NCBI GenBank assembly: GCA_002404865.1
Contig: DHKP01000012.1
Coordinates: 1 to 36,243 of the forward strand
Direction of reading: 5' to 3'
Source of the DNA: Caryophanales bacterium UBA4691
Lineage (GTDB): Bacteria > Bacillota_I > Bacilli_A > RFN20 > CAG-826
Length of the DNA: 36,243 nucleotides
Shown: one piece after another, positions 7,953 to 15,660 of the stretch
Numbering within the stretch: the stretch's first letter is position 1
Layout of the letters: every line of letters begins with the position of its first letter
Position numbers and translations under genes: made by a program
Notes under the pieces: model-generated
Seen by the model: the letters and a program-made list of their open reading frames with translations, nothing else
The model's database searches: none
Told to the model about the DNA's origin: nothing

Positions 7953-9569
7953 ATGTCTTTATTAAAAATCAGCGAAATTGCCAAAAAAGCCGGAATCAAC
8001 GAGAAATATGTTGAACCTTATGGCTTTTATAAAGCAAAAATAGATTCTGCTATCCATGAAGAAATTAAGGATAAGCAAGACGGAAAACTTATTTTAGTTA
8101 CTGCAATCACTCCAACAAAAGCGGGGGAAGGGAAGACAACCACCTCGATTTCCTTGCTTGATGGCTTGAATAAAATTGGCGAAAAGGCCTTGCTTTGCTT
8201 AAGAGAGCCTGCGATGGGCCCAACGTTTGGCTTAAAGGGTGGGGCGACGGGAGGCGGGAAAGTCACCATTGAGCCGCACGAAGATATCAATCTCCATTTT
8301 AATGGCGATATGCATGCCTTAACTAGCTCAATCAACTTAATATCGGCAATTATCGATAATTCGATTTTCCAGGGGAATCCGTTAAATATCGATCCGAAAC
8401 GTGTTGTCTGGAAACGGGCGATTGATATGAATGACCGCACTTTGAGAGAAATCGAGATTGGAGAAGGCGAGAAAAACGGCGTAAAGAGAAAAGACGGATT
8501 CATTATCACCGTCGCTAGCGAGCTTATGGCAATTCTTTGCTTAGCAAAGAACGATGAAGATTTCTTAGATAGGCTGAAAAAGATCATTGTCGCTTATTCT
8601 ATTGATGACCATCCGATTACCATCGAGGATTTAAAAATCACGCACGCCATCATGAAACTCATGAAAGAAGCGCTTAAACCAAATCTCGTTCAAACTTCCG
8701 AAAATAATCCCGTTTTAATTCATGGCGGTCCTTTTGCAAATATCGCGCATGGCTGTAATAGCCTTATTGCGACAAAACTTGCTTTAAAATTATCGCCAAT
8801 TGTAATAACAGAGGCGGGATTTGCAGCGGATTTAGGAGCGGAAAAATTTTTTGATATTGTCGCCCCCATTGGCAATCTTCATCCTGATTTAGCCATAATG
8901 GTCGCGACGATTCGCGCTTTAAAGATGCATGGTGGCGTTGCTTATGAAGAACTCGGCAAAGAGAATCTAGAAGCGTTAAAAAAAGGAATGACGAACCTAG
9001 AAGTCCATCTTTCTAACATGAAAAAATTCGGGATGCCGGTTCTTATCGCGATTAATCATTTTTCTTCCGATAGCGAAAAAGAGATTCTTTTTGTAGAGAA
9101 GTACTGCAAAGAAAGAGGTTACGCTTATAGCTTTGTTGATTCTTTCTTAAAGGGTAGCGACGGAGCCATTGATTTAGCAAAGAAAACCATGAATTTCCTT
9201 GCTACTACCCCAAGCCACTTTACTCCTCTTTACAAGAAAGATTCTCCAATTCGGGAAAAAATAGCCACAATTTGCAAAGAAATTTATCGGGCTAACGATG
9301 TTGACTACAGCCTAGAAGCTTTAAAATCAATCGAACATTATGAAGCCATGGGTTATGGGGACTCCTATATTTGCATGGCGAAAACACCGAATTCATTAAG
9401 CGATGATCCAAAATTACTTGGAGCCCCTAAAGGATTTAGCGTCCATATCCGTGAAGTCAGCTTAGCTAGCGGTAGCGATTTTATCATTCCCCTTACTGGG
9501 AAAATATTGACGATGCCTGGCTTACCCAAGGTTCCGATGGCGGTCAAAATGGAGGATGAGCCATGGTAA
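7953..9569 (+). CDS. fhs: Formate-tetrahydrofolate ligase
   Basis: This cytoplasmic enzyme makes 10-formyltetrahydrofolate from formate, ATP and tetrahydrofolate, feeding purine and initiator-tRNA formylation. The ATP-binding segment TPTKAGEGKTT is at residues 53-63, followed by the conserved LREPAMGPTFGLKGGATGGG and HFNGDMHA stretches and, later, the glycine-rich HGGPFANIAHG. The C-terminus GLPKVPMA is also typical. The length is 538 against about 555 usually. GGAAGGAG lies 10 bases before the ATG. No promoter was recognised in the 49-base gap after miaA, so it may be in the same transcript. Its last codons overlap the next gene. Confidence 0.96.
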   Translation: MSLLKISEIAKKAGINEKYVEPYGFYKAKIDSAIHEEIKDKQDGKLILVTAITPTKAGEGKTTTSISLLDGLNKIGEKALLCLREPAMGPTFGLKGGATGGGKVTIEPHEDINLHFNGDMHALTSSINLISAIIDNSIFQGNPLNIDPKRVVWKRAIDMNDRTLREIEIGEGEKNGVKRKDGFIITVASELMAILCLAKNDEDFLDRLKKIIVAYSIDDHPITIEDLKITHAIMKLMKEALKPNLVQTSENNPVLIHGGPFANIAHGCNSLIATKLALKLSPIVITEAGFAADLGAEKFFDIVAPIGNLHPDLAIMVATIRALKMHGGVAYEELGKENLEALKKGMTNLEVHLSNMKKFGMPVLIAINHFSSDSEKEILFVEKYCKERGYAYSFVDSFLKGSDGAIDLAKKTMNFLATTPSHFTPLYKKDSPIREKIATICKEIYRANDVDYSLEALKSIEHYEAMGYGDSYICMAKTPNSLSDDPKLLGAPKGFSVHIREVSLASGSDFIIPLTGKILTMPGLPKVPMAVKMEDEPW

Positions 9570-9781
9570 ATATCGATTATGGTCTATTTGATGTGGTCGA
9601 AATGAAAAAAGTTCATCCTTGTAAAGCAAGAAGCAAACTATTTCAGATTGTGATGGTTGGCGCGGATATTAAAATTCGTTGTCTTGGTTGTGGCAATCTT
9701 ATCCTTTTATCTCGTGATAAATTCAATGAGCGCATTAAGCGTGTCGTTTCCAAAAACGAAGGTCCGCTAAAAGTCGAATAG
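9563..9781 (+). CDS. DUF951 family protein (YyzM-like)
   Basis: This 72-residue protein matches the DUF951 family by its pattern DVVEMKKVHPC near residues 10-20, then VGADIKIRCLGCG near 32-45 and a basic C-terminus. C20, C41 and C44 could bind a metal or contact nucleic acid, but no function is established. The family motif after HPC usually contains glycine-serine; here it is KARSK. The start overlaps the fhs stop by 7 bases and GGAGG lies just upstream inside fhs. Its transcript ends at the strong terminator that begins 20 bases downstream. Confidence 0.85.
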   Translation: MVNIDYGLFDVVEMKKVHPCKARSKLFQIVMVGADIKIRCLGCGNLILLSRDKFNERIKRVVSKNEGPLKVE

Positions 9782-9800
9782 ATTTTTTGCAAAAAAACGC

Positions 9801-9844
9801 AAAATGCCCCTATTAAGTAATGGAGGGCATTTTATTTTTGTTTT
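9801..9844 (+). terminator. Rho-independent terminator after the fhs-DUF951 unit
   Basis: A perfect nine-base stem, AAAATGCCC (9801-9809) and GGGCATTTT (9825-9833), with a 15-base loop is followed by ATTTTTGTTTT. The only upstream in-frame ATG of the next gene (9804) lies inside the left arm, and a GGAGGG that could be its ribosome site lies at 9822-9827, across the end of the loop and the right arm. Confidence 0.85.
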
Positions 9845-11882
9845 AAAGCACGTTTCTAAAATTTATGGCTCGAAAGCCGATAGAATCGCGGCGTTAAACG
9901 ACGTCTCATTTTCTTTGCCGTCCAATGGGATTGTCGCAATCGTTGGTAAAAGCGGCTCAGGGAAAAGCACTTTACTAAATCTCCTTTCGTTATTAACGAA
10001 ACCGTCAAGAGGGAAAATTCTATTCTTAGGGAAAGACCTGGCTTCTTTCTCGGAAAAAGAAAAGCTCTATTACCGCAATAAAGTATGTGGGTTTGTTTAT
10101 CAAAAGTTTAACCTTTTGGAAAAAGAGAGCGCCTTAAATAACATAAGACTCCCTCTTTTGATTAGAGGATGCTCTAAAGTAGAAGCAAAAGAAAAAGCTC
10201 TTTCTTTATTAACCAAGTTCTCTCTTCTTCCCATTCAAAATAGGGAAGTGAGCTCATTGTCGGGAGGGGAGAAACAACGTGTAGCGATATTGCGGGCGAT
10301 AGTTTCTGATCCTGAAGTTTTATTTTGCGATGAGCCGACTGGTGCCTTAGACGAAAGAAATAGCGAACTAACGATGGAACTATTGAAAGAAATCTCTAAA
10401 GAGAGGTTAGTCGTTTTAGTTTCTCATAACCTAAAACTGGTGGAGCAGTATTGCACTTATAAAATTATGTTAAGCGATGGGGAAATTATCGATAAACCTG
10501 CGGATTTCATTTGCGATAAAGTATGGAAAAAGTCGATAGAAAAGCGAGGGCGATCCTCTTGGAAAATGTCGCTTATTTTTCATCACTTAAAAGAAGATAA
10601 AAGAAAGAATTACCTTTCCTTTTTGTCGAATGCTGTCGCTATGACGTTCCTATTTTGCGCGATAGGTTTTATTTATGGCAGCGATGAATCGCTTGCCAAA
10701 GAAAAAGAAAAGTCGCTTCTTCTTTATCAAGCTTCTATCACGAAGAAAGAACGCTATGAACTTCCAAATTCGCCTCTTTCTTTGACACGTTCATTTCGCC
10801 CAGACAAAGAAGAATTTTTAGAAACGACTTATTCGGTTGGCATTAGTGTTCATAACGATTACTCGTATTTCTTTCCTAAAGAAACATCTTTTTCTAGTAA
10901 CAAAATAGCTTCTCACGCTTCTTTTGAACCGATTTTTGATTTTTCTTTAAAAGAATTAGGGAAGGAGTGGCTTATAAATAAAACTATTTCTACTGTTAAC
11001 GAAAGCCAAGCTTGTTACGTTAATGACGTTTTCTATAAGCGTTTTTCTCTTCAAGTCGGCGATAAGATTCATGTTCCTTTGAAAACGACCATAACTTTAG
11101 ATGATAAAAGCTTTGTTGTGGATTTAACGAGCGATTTTTTGATTGGAGGTGTTGTGGAGGAATTTGGATTCTTAAATCTTCCAAGGGTGTATTATTCTTA
11201 TTCCTCTTTCGAAGAACGGTTGAAGAACACTTATGCGAAAAGCCTATCTTTTCGGAAAAGCGTTTTTTCAATTGTAGAAGATAGTGAGGGGGAAGAACCT
11301 TATTCTTCTTATTCTTATCTACTTTATGCGCATGATAATGAAAGCAAGGAAAAACTCTTTTCTCTTGCTCGCAAGAAAAATAACGTGAAAGAAGGATTAG
11401 AGTATTCTTCTTATTCTTGCTCTATTATTGACTCTTTCGATTCTCTTCATAAAGCGATCAGTGGAGTTTTAGTTCCCTTTTTGTTTTTAGCGTTGTTCGC
11501 TTCTTCTTTTATCGGGGCTTCGATTTCGTTTTCTTCCTTTTTAGAGCGAAAGAAAGAAGCGGCAATTTTAACCTCGCTTGGCGCTTCCTTTTCTTCTGTC
11601 ATTTCTCTATACGCGAGCGAATCACTCTTTATTTCTCTTCTTTCGACGCTATTCTCTTTATTTTTTTCTTATTTTGTGGAACTGCTTCTTAATCCGGTCC
11701 TTTTTCATTTCTCTTTAATTCCTAATCTCATTCAGGTTCCTTTTTTAAGATTCTTCGGTATCCCTCTATTGTTCCCTCTTTTGGCTTTAGCTTTATCTTC
11801 TTTGCTCTCTTTCTTTGCCACTTTCCTTCCTTTGATTGCCTTTAAAAGAAGCACCCTTCTTAAGGAGCTTAACGATGAATGA
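9804..11882 (+). CDS. ABC exporter, ATPase fused to MacB/FtsX-type permease (first of pair)
   Basis: The N-terminal ATPase (about 13-230) has Walker A GKSGSGKST (48-56), Q-loop Q100, signature LSGGEKQ (152-158), Walker B with DEPTG (176-180) and the H-loop SH (207-208). It is of the LolD/MacB class. The permease has one helix near 272-292, an extracytoplasmic region of about 250 residues, and three helices in the last 140, the FtsX/MacB layout. The start is uncertain: the ATG at 9804 sits in a terminator stem without a ribosome site, while an in-frame ATT at 9834 has GGAGGG 6 bases upstream and gives a protein 10 residues shorter starting right at the ATPase domain. The next gene overlaps its stop, suggesting a heterodimer. 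Substrate unknown; peptide or lipid export or resistance is the family norm. Confidence 0.88.
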   Translation: MPLLSNGGHFIFVLKHVSKIYGSKADRIAALNDVSFSLPSNGIVAIVGKSGSGKSTLLNLLSLLTKPSRGKILFLGKDLASFSEKEKLYYRNKVCGFVYQKFNLLEKESALNNIRLPLLIRGCSKVEAKEKALSLLTKFSLLPIQNREVSSLSGGEKQRVAILRAIVSDPEVLFCDEPTGALDERNSELTMELLKEISKERLVVLVSHNLKLVEQYCTYKIMLSDGEIIDKPADFICDKVWKKSIEKRGRSSWKMSLIFHHLKEDKRKNYLSFLSNAVAMTFLFCAIGFIYGSDESLAKEKEKSLLLYQASITKKERYELPNSPLSLTRSFRPDKEEFLETTYSVGISVHNDYSYFFPKETSFSSNKIASHASFEPIFDFSLKELGKEWLINKTISTVNESQACYVNDVFYKRFSLQVGDKIHVPLKTTITLDDKSFVVDLTSDFLIGGVVEEFGFLNLPRVYYSYSSFEERLKNTYAKSLSFRKSVFSIVEDSEGEEPYSSYSYLLYAHDNESKEKLFSLARKKNNVKEGLEYSSYSCSIIDSFDSLHKAISGVLVPFLFLALFASSFIGASISFSSFLERKKEAAILTSLGASFSSVISLYASESLFISLLSTLFSLFFSYFVELLLNPVLFHFSLIPNLIQVPFLRFFGIPLLFPLLALALSSLLSFFATFLPLIAFKRSTLLKELNDE

Positions 11883-14643
11883 CATTTTGCGGATTGAACG
11901 TGTGAGCAAACGCTTTGGCGAACGGTTATTATACGAAGACTTTACTTTTTCTTTCCCGCGGAATGGCTTATTTGCCCTAGTTGGAGCAAGTGGCGTAGGG
12001 AAAAGCACCCTTTTAGAGATGATTGCAGGATTAGATAGAAACTATGAAGGTTCGATTTATCTTTTCGGTAGGAAGATGAATAAAAATAATGAAGCGAGTC
12101 GTTCGCGTCTTCGCTTAAAAGAAATCGGTTTTATCCGCCAGGGGTATGATTTATTAGAACTTGAAAAAGCGCTAGAAAATGTGGCCCTTCCTTTATATGC
12201 GGCAAGCAATGAAAAAAAGTACATCATTGAAAAAAGATCTTCGGATTTGCTCACGATGTTCGATATGAAGAAATATCGGAAATCAATTGTCAATGAATTA
12301 AGCGGGGGAGAAAAACAGCGTATTGCCTTGGCGAGAGCGATTTCTTTAGAAACGAAAATCCTTCTTGCGGACGAGCCGACCGGGGCACTCGACAATAAAA
12401 ACGCGAAAAAAGTATATGACTATCTAAAAATGCTCTCTCTATCAAAATTAGTCATTTTAGTCACCCATGATGAAGAAGCCGCCTTTCTTTATGCGGATGG
12501 AATTCTAAGGATTACGAATAGCAAAATAGCGTTCTCTTCGAATCAAGCAGAGCCCATTCTAACAACTCATTTTTCTTCTTTAAATATTAAGAAAAGAAAA
12601 AGCGAACCATATGTTCCTTTTTTGTTTTGGATGAAACACGCTTTTCACTTGCTTAAGGCAAAGAGGAAACGCACGTCAATTAGCATGTTTGTCCTTTGTT
12701 TGTCTTTGTTTAGCTTAGGCGTATCCGTTTTTCTTTCTTATGAAGCGGGTCAAGAAATTGAAAACGCTTTTTCTTCCTTAATTGGGAATGATTGCATTGT
12801 TATGGAAAAAGAGGGGAGTAACCGCGCGCTTAGCAAAGCGTATGCAGCAACGAAAGAAGATATCGATAGCATTCTCTCTTTTGCCCCAAATATCGCGAAA
12901 GGGTATGGGCTCAGCTATGCCGTTGATTGGAACTCGTTCTTCCCCGATAGCGATATGGTTTACATTCTTTCCGGCACGAAGAAAATAGAGCTGAATCATT
13001 TCTCCGTCTCTACTCCAAATGATTTCGTTTTGTTTGATGCAACTAGCGAATTAGAAGTTTATCCTGAAATTCCTGATCTTTTAGAGGATGACCAAATGAT
13101 TTTAGGGCTGCCTTATCAAAACATGGTGCAACTTTGTTTGGGCTTACAAATCAATAGGGATTACGAAACACTAGGCAAGTATCTTAGCGAAAACGAAGTA
13201 AATATTCTCTTTGAAATCGCAAATTTAAGCTGGAATTACGAAGATAATGAGCTTTATGCGATTAGAGGTGTCGTTCCTAGCGATAAACCAAGGATATATC
13301 ACACTGATCCCTTGTGGAATTCTTATTTTTATGAAACAAGGATGCGTTTTCCTACTACGGATGGCTCGGAACATTCTTATCCTTGGGTAATGCAAAAAGT
13401 ATATTACTTACGTTCGACCTTGGATAAGAATGACTTTTATTATGAAGTTCGACATAATCCAGCTTTTTATCATTATTTGTTTGATAGAAAGGATGAAAAG
13501 ACCATTCTTCCTATTCAAGAAAACCGTTACGAAGTTTATTTTGTTAACCGAAACTCTTTCACGTTCTCTGAAATCGAAACCATTTCAAAGAAGTATCACC
13601 TCCCTCATTATTCGATTTTTGGAGAAGAAAGTTATACGAGTTTTCCCGCTGCGATGATGAGCGGGTTCTTTCATCCGTTTTATTTAAGCAACGAGAAAGA
13701 GGCTCTTGATTCTTTAATTGAAACGCTTAGCGTACTTCCTCTTGAACAAAAAGATTACTCGCCATCATTGCCAAGTAATGTGAAAGAAGGATCATATCGG
13801 CTCCCCTTTTCTCAAGGAGTGACGATATCGAATCGCGTTACAAAAATAGTGGAGGGTAGAGAAGCAAAAAGCGCGAATGAAGTGGTGCTATCAAAGAAAC
13901 TTTATGAAACGATGAATAAACCAAGCATTATTTACGGAGCTGGGCAAATCGAAGAAAGGATCAATAGCGAAAATGTCGAAAAGGACTATCGAGTTGGAGT
14001 CTTAGAAGTGGTGGGTGTAAGTGAAAGCAATCACGACATTCTATTTGTTACAAATTCTTGGAGTATCGATTTTTTTCGTGATGAGCTAGGGATGAGTTCA
14101 TTTTATTTAGAACCAACGCAAGTGGTGTTTGAAATCGATGATGAGGAAGAATGTTTGCTTGATCAAATGAAACTCGATTACCCTCTTTATCATTTTGAAA
14201 ACCCATTCTCTTCTATTTCGATGAGCACAGAAAGCGTGATTAATTATGTTCAGCTAGCTTTGCTATTCGCTTCGATTTCTAGCCTTTCCATTTCATTTTT
14301 GCTTCTTATCACGGTTTGTGTGCTCACTTTGCGAGAAAACCATAATGAAGGTAAAATGCTTTTTACCTTAGGGATTTCCCGAGAAGATATCCATTCTTAT
14401 TACAACGTGAATGTTTTATTGCCATTATTTCTAGCGACACTTATGTCTATGGTTTTAATTTCCATTGCTGAATATTTTATTCATCGGGAAATCGCTTCTT
14501 CATTCTCTAATGAAGGCCTCCCTTTTAATTTTTCTTTCGTGCCTCTATTTTTTGTCATTGCCGTATCTATGCTAACCATGATCATTCTTAACCGCGGTCT
14601 ATGGTTTTATTTGAAGAGTTATGATTATCGGAGGGGAAAATAA
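11875..14643 (+). CDS. ABC exporter, ATPase fused to permease with large external domain (second of pair)
   Basis: The protein begins with a LolD/MacB-class ATPase: Walker A GASGVGKST (37-45), then LSGGEKQRIALARA and LLADEPTGALD. A helix follows near residue 265, then an extracytoplasmic domain of about 500 residues, then three helices in the last 150. At 922 residues it is much longer than the usual 650, the excess lying in the external domain. The ATG at 11875 overlaps the stop of the first gene and follows AAGGAG at 11862-11867; an in-frame upstream ATG at 11836 lacks that support. The pair probably forms one heterodimeric transporter. No two-component system or peptide gene lies beside it, and no terminator was seen after it. 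Confidence 0.88.
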   Translation: MNDILRIERVSKRFGERLLYEDFTFSFPRNGLFALVGASGVGKSTLLEMIAGLDRNYEGSIYLFGRKMNKNNEASRSRLRLKEIGFIRQGYDLLELEKALENVALPLYAASNEKKYIIEKRSSDLLTMFDMKKYRKSIVNELSGGEKQRIALARAISLETKILLADEPTGALDNKNAKKVYDYLKMLSLSKLVILVTHDEEAAFLYADGILRITNSKIAFSSNQAEPILTTHFSSLNIKKRKSEPYVPFLFWMKHAFHLLKAKRKRTSISMFVLCLSLFSLGVSVFLSYEAGQEIENAFSSLIGNDCIVMEKEGSNRALSKAYAATKEDIDSILSFAPNIAKGYGLSYAVDWNSFFPDSDMVYILSGTKKIELNHFSVSTPNDFVLFDATSELEVYPEIPDLLEDDQMILGLPYQNMVQLCLGLQINRDYETLGKYLSENEVNILFEIANLSWNYEDNELYAIRGVVPSDKPRIYHTDPLWNSYFYETRMRFPTTDGSEHSYPWVMQKVYYLRSTLDKNDFYYEVRHNPAFYHYLFDRKDEKTILPIQENRYEVYFVNRNSFTFSEIETISKKYHLPHYSIFGEESYTSFPAAMMSGFFHPFYLSNEKEALDSLIETLSVLPLEQKDYSPSLPSNVKEGSYRLPFSQGVTISNRVTKIVEGREAKSANEVVLSKKLYETMNKPSIIYGAGQIEERINSENVEKDYRVGVLEVVGVSESNHDILFVTNSWSIDFFRDELGMSSFYLEPTQVVFEIDDEEECLLDQMKLDYPLYHFENPFSSISMSTESVINYVQLALLFASISSLSISFLLLITVCVLTLRENHNEGKMLFTLGISREDIHSYYNVNVLLPLFLATLMSMVLISIAEYFIHREIASSFSNEGLPFNFSFVPLFFVIAVSMLTMIILNRGLWFYLKSYDYRRGK

Positions 14644-14707
14644 TAGAGGCAAAACAAAATCTCATTATTGATAAAAATACTATATCGTCACAATTTTATG
14701 AAAGTTA

Positions 14708-14766
14708 TTCACCTTTTAAAAATCATTGTGGTATATTAATTCTCGGTGAGTTCGTTAGAACGAACT
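14708..14766 (+). promoter_or_regulatory. Promoter and hairpin leader of the cold-shock gene
   Basis: TTCACC (14708-14713) and TATATT (14732-14737) are 18 bases apart. The predicted transcript starts near 14744 and immediately contains an 18-base near-perfect palindrome (14749-14766, eight-base arms AGTTCGTT and AACGAACT). As RNA it forms a tight hairpin before the ribosome site; as DNA it could be an operator. Confidence 0.6.
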
Positions 14767-14784
14767 AGGAAGGTTAGGATTCTC

Positions 14785-14985
14785 ATGAAGGGAACTGTGA
14801 AGATGTTCAACAAAGAGAAGGGATATGGCTTCATCCACGGTGAAGACAACAAAGATTATTTCTTCCATTACAGTGAGTTGATCATGGACAACTTCAAGAC
14901 TGCGGACCCAGGCGAACACGTTGAGTTTGAGGTTCAAGAGTCGGAGCGTGGACCACGCGCCGCTAAAGTCAAGAAAGTTGACTAA
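14785..14985 (+). CDS. Cold-shock domain protein (Csp family)
   Basis: This 66-residue OB-fold protein binds single-stranded RNA and DNA and acts as an RNA chaperone. RNP1 is KGYGFIH (residues 12-18) and RNP2 is the YFFHYS segment (about 25-30), with the usual N-terminus KGTVKMFN; family members usually have W where this has M. The ATG at 14785 is chosen because it matches the family start and follows AGGA and GGAAGG; a GTG at 14746 is in frame but lies at the transcript's 5' end. It is a single-gene unit with its own promoter, structured leader and terminator. Confidence 0.94.
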   Translation: MKGTVKMFNKEKGYGFIHGEDNKDYFFHYSELIMDNFKTADPGEHVEFEVQESERGPRAAKVKKVD

Positions 14986-15008
14986 TTAAACTAGCGTATG
15001 TTGATATT

Positions 15009-15036
15009 GCCCTGCCCTAGATGCGGGGCTTTTTTT
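15009..15036 (+). terminator. Terminator after the cold-shock gene
   Basis: GCCCTGC (15009-15015) pairs with GCGGGGC (15023-15029), including one G-U pair, with a 7-base loop and seven T residues directly after. Confidence 0.85.
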
Positions 15037-15426
15037 GTTTGAACGAATTCTCGATTTCAATTAAAACTGAAATTGGACGCTTCCACCATTCATTTCCTAA
15101 CCCGATTTAGCGTGAAGGGAGAAATGCTTTTGCAATTTCATATTGCTTAAAAGAAAGCATACAATAAAAAGTGAAGAATAAGTAAATCTAATATGATTTT
15201 GGTTCTAGCGATTCGACTTTAAATGGTGCAAAGAAAGGGGGTGCGTAGCTCACTAATCATCAAAGCAATAAAGAAAAAGCTCCTTCCGCCTTACCCCTTT
15301 TCCTTAACAATAAGGATTGACCCTCATCTTGTAAAAACAAATATTTCAAGTGATATTCAAATTTTTTGCTAAATGATTTTTCGATTATAAATTCGTTTTT
15401 TCCCAGTAAAATCCTACTAAAAACCT
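15037..15426 (+). other. Long non-coding region upstream of the carbohydrate locus
   Basis: Together with the promoter region that follows, this is the largest gap in the window (about 625 bases from the terminator to the next start). No known RNA was recognised. Visible structure: an interrupted repeat with ATTTCA and TGAAAT arms near 15054-15073, and a compact hairpin with TCCTTA and TAAGGA arms around ACAA at 15301-15316 without a T run. AT content is high throughout. It may be a regulatory region or remnant sequence. Confidence 0.4.
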
Positions 15427-15502
15427 TTGGAAACTTTTGGTTTCGCGGGAATTATAATTGAAAAATAAGAGGTTTTTGAAAGAATTTATGAAAGCGCTTA
15501 TA
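15427..15502 (+). promoter_or_regulatory. Candidate promoter with CcpA-type cre site
   Basis: A perfect TATAAT is at 15453-15458; the best -35 is TTGGAA at 15427-15432, but the 20-base spacing is long. Downstream, TGAAAGCGCTTATA (15489-15502) matches the catabolite-responsive element consensus closely, in particular the TGAAAGCGCTT core. A cre inside the transcribed region would block elongation when CcpA is loaded with HPr-Ser-P. This would place the regulator and the GH3 gene under carbon catabolite repression, which fits their function. Confidence 0.6.
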
Positions 15503-15569
15503 AAAACACACCGATTTTGCTTCGTTTCTTCTCCTTTTCCCGTGTTTATCGGAGTAACCAATAATTTCC

Positions 15570-15633
15570 TTGTTTTTGATTTTTGTCATCCATTAAATAG
15601 GAAAATAGTTCAAAGAAACCGCTTTCTTTGTAC
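15570..15633 (+). promoter_or_regulatory. Second promoter and palindromic operator candidate
   Basis: TTGTTT (15570-15575) and TTAAAT (15593-15598) are 17 bases apart. Just downstream is a perfect inverted repeat with arms CAAAGAAA (15611-15618) and TTTCTTTG (15623-15630) around CCGC, extended by GT and AC outside one mismatch. Its position over the expected start of transcription, about 30 bases before the gene for an HTH protein, suggests an autoregulatory operator. Confidence 0.5.
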
Positions 15634-15660
15634 TAAAAATACGAATCCGAGGAGCGGCTT

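Noticed and set aside
12782..12988. Short open frames inside the second ABC gene on both strands
   Set aside because: They lie wholly within a well-supported coding region and have no ribosome sites or domains.
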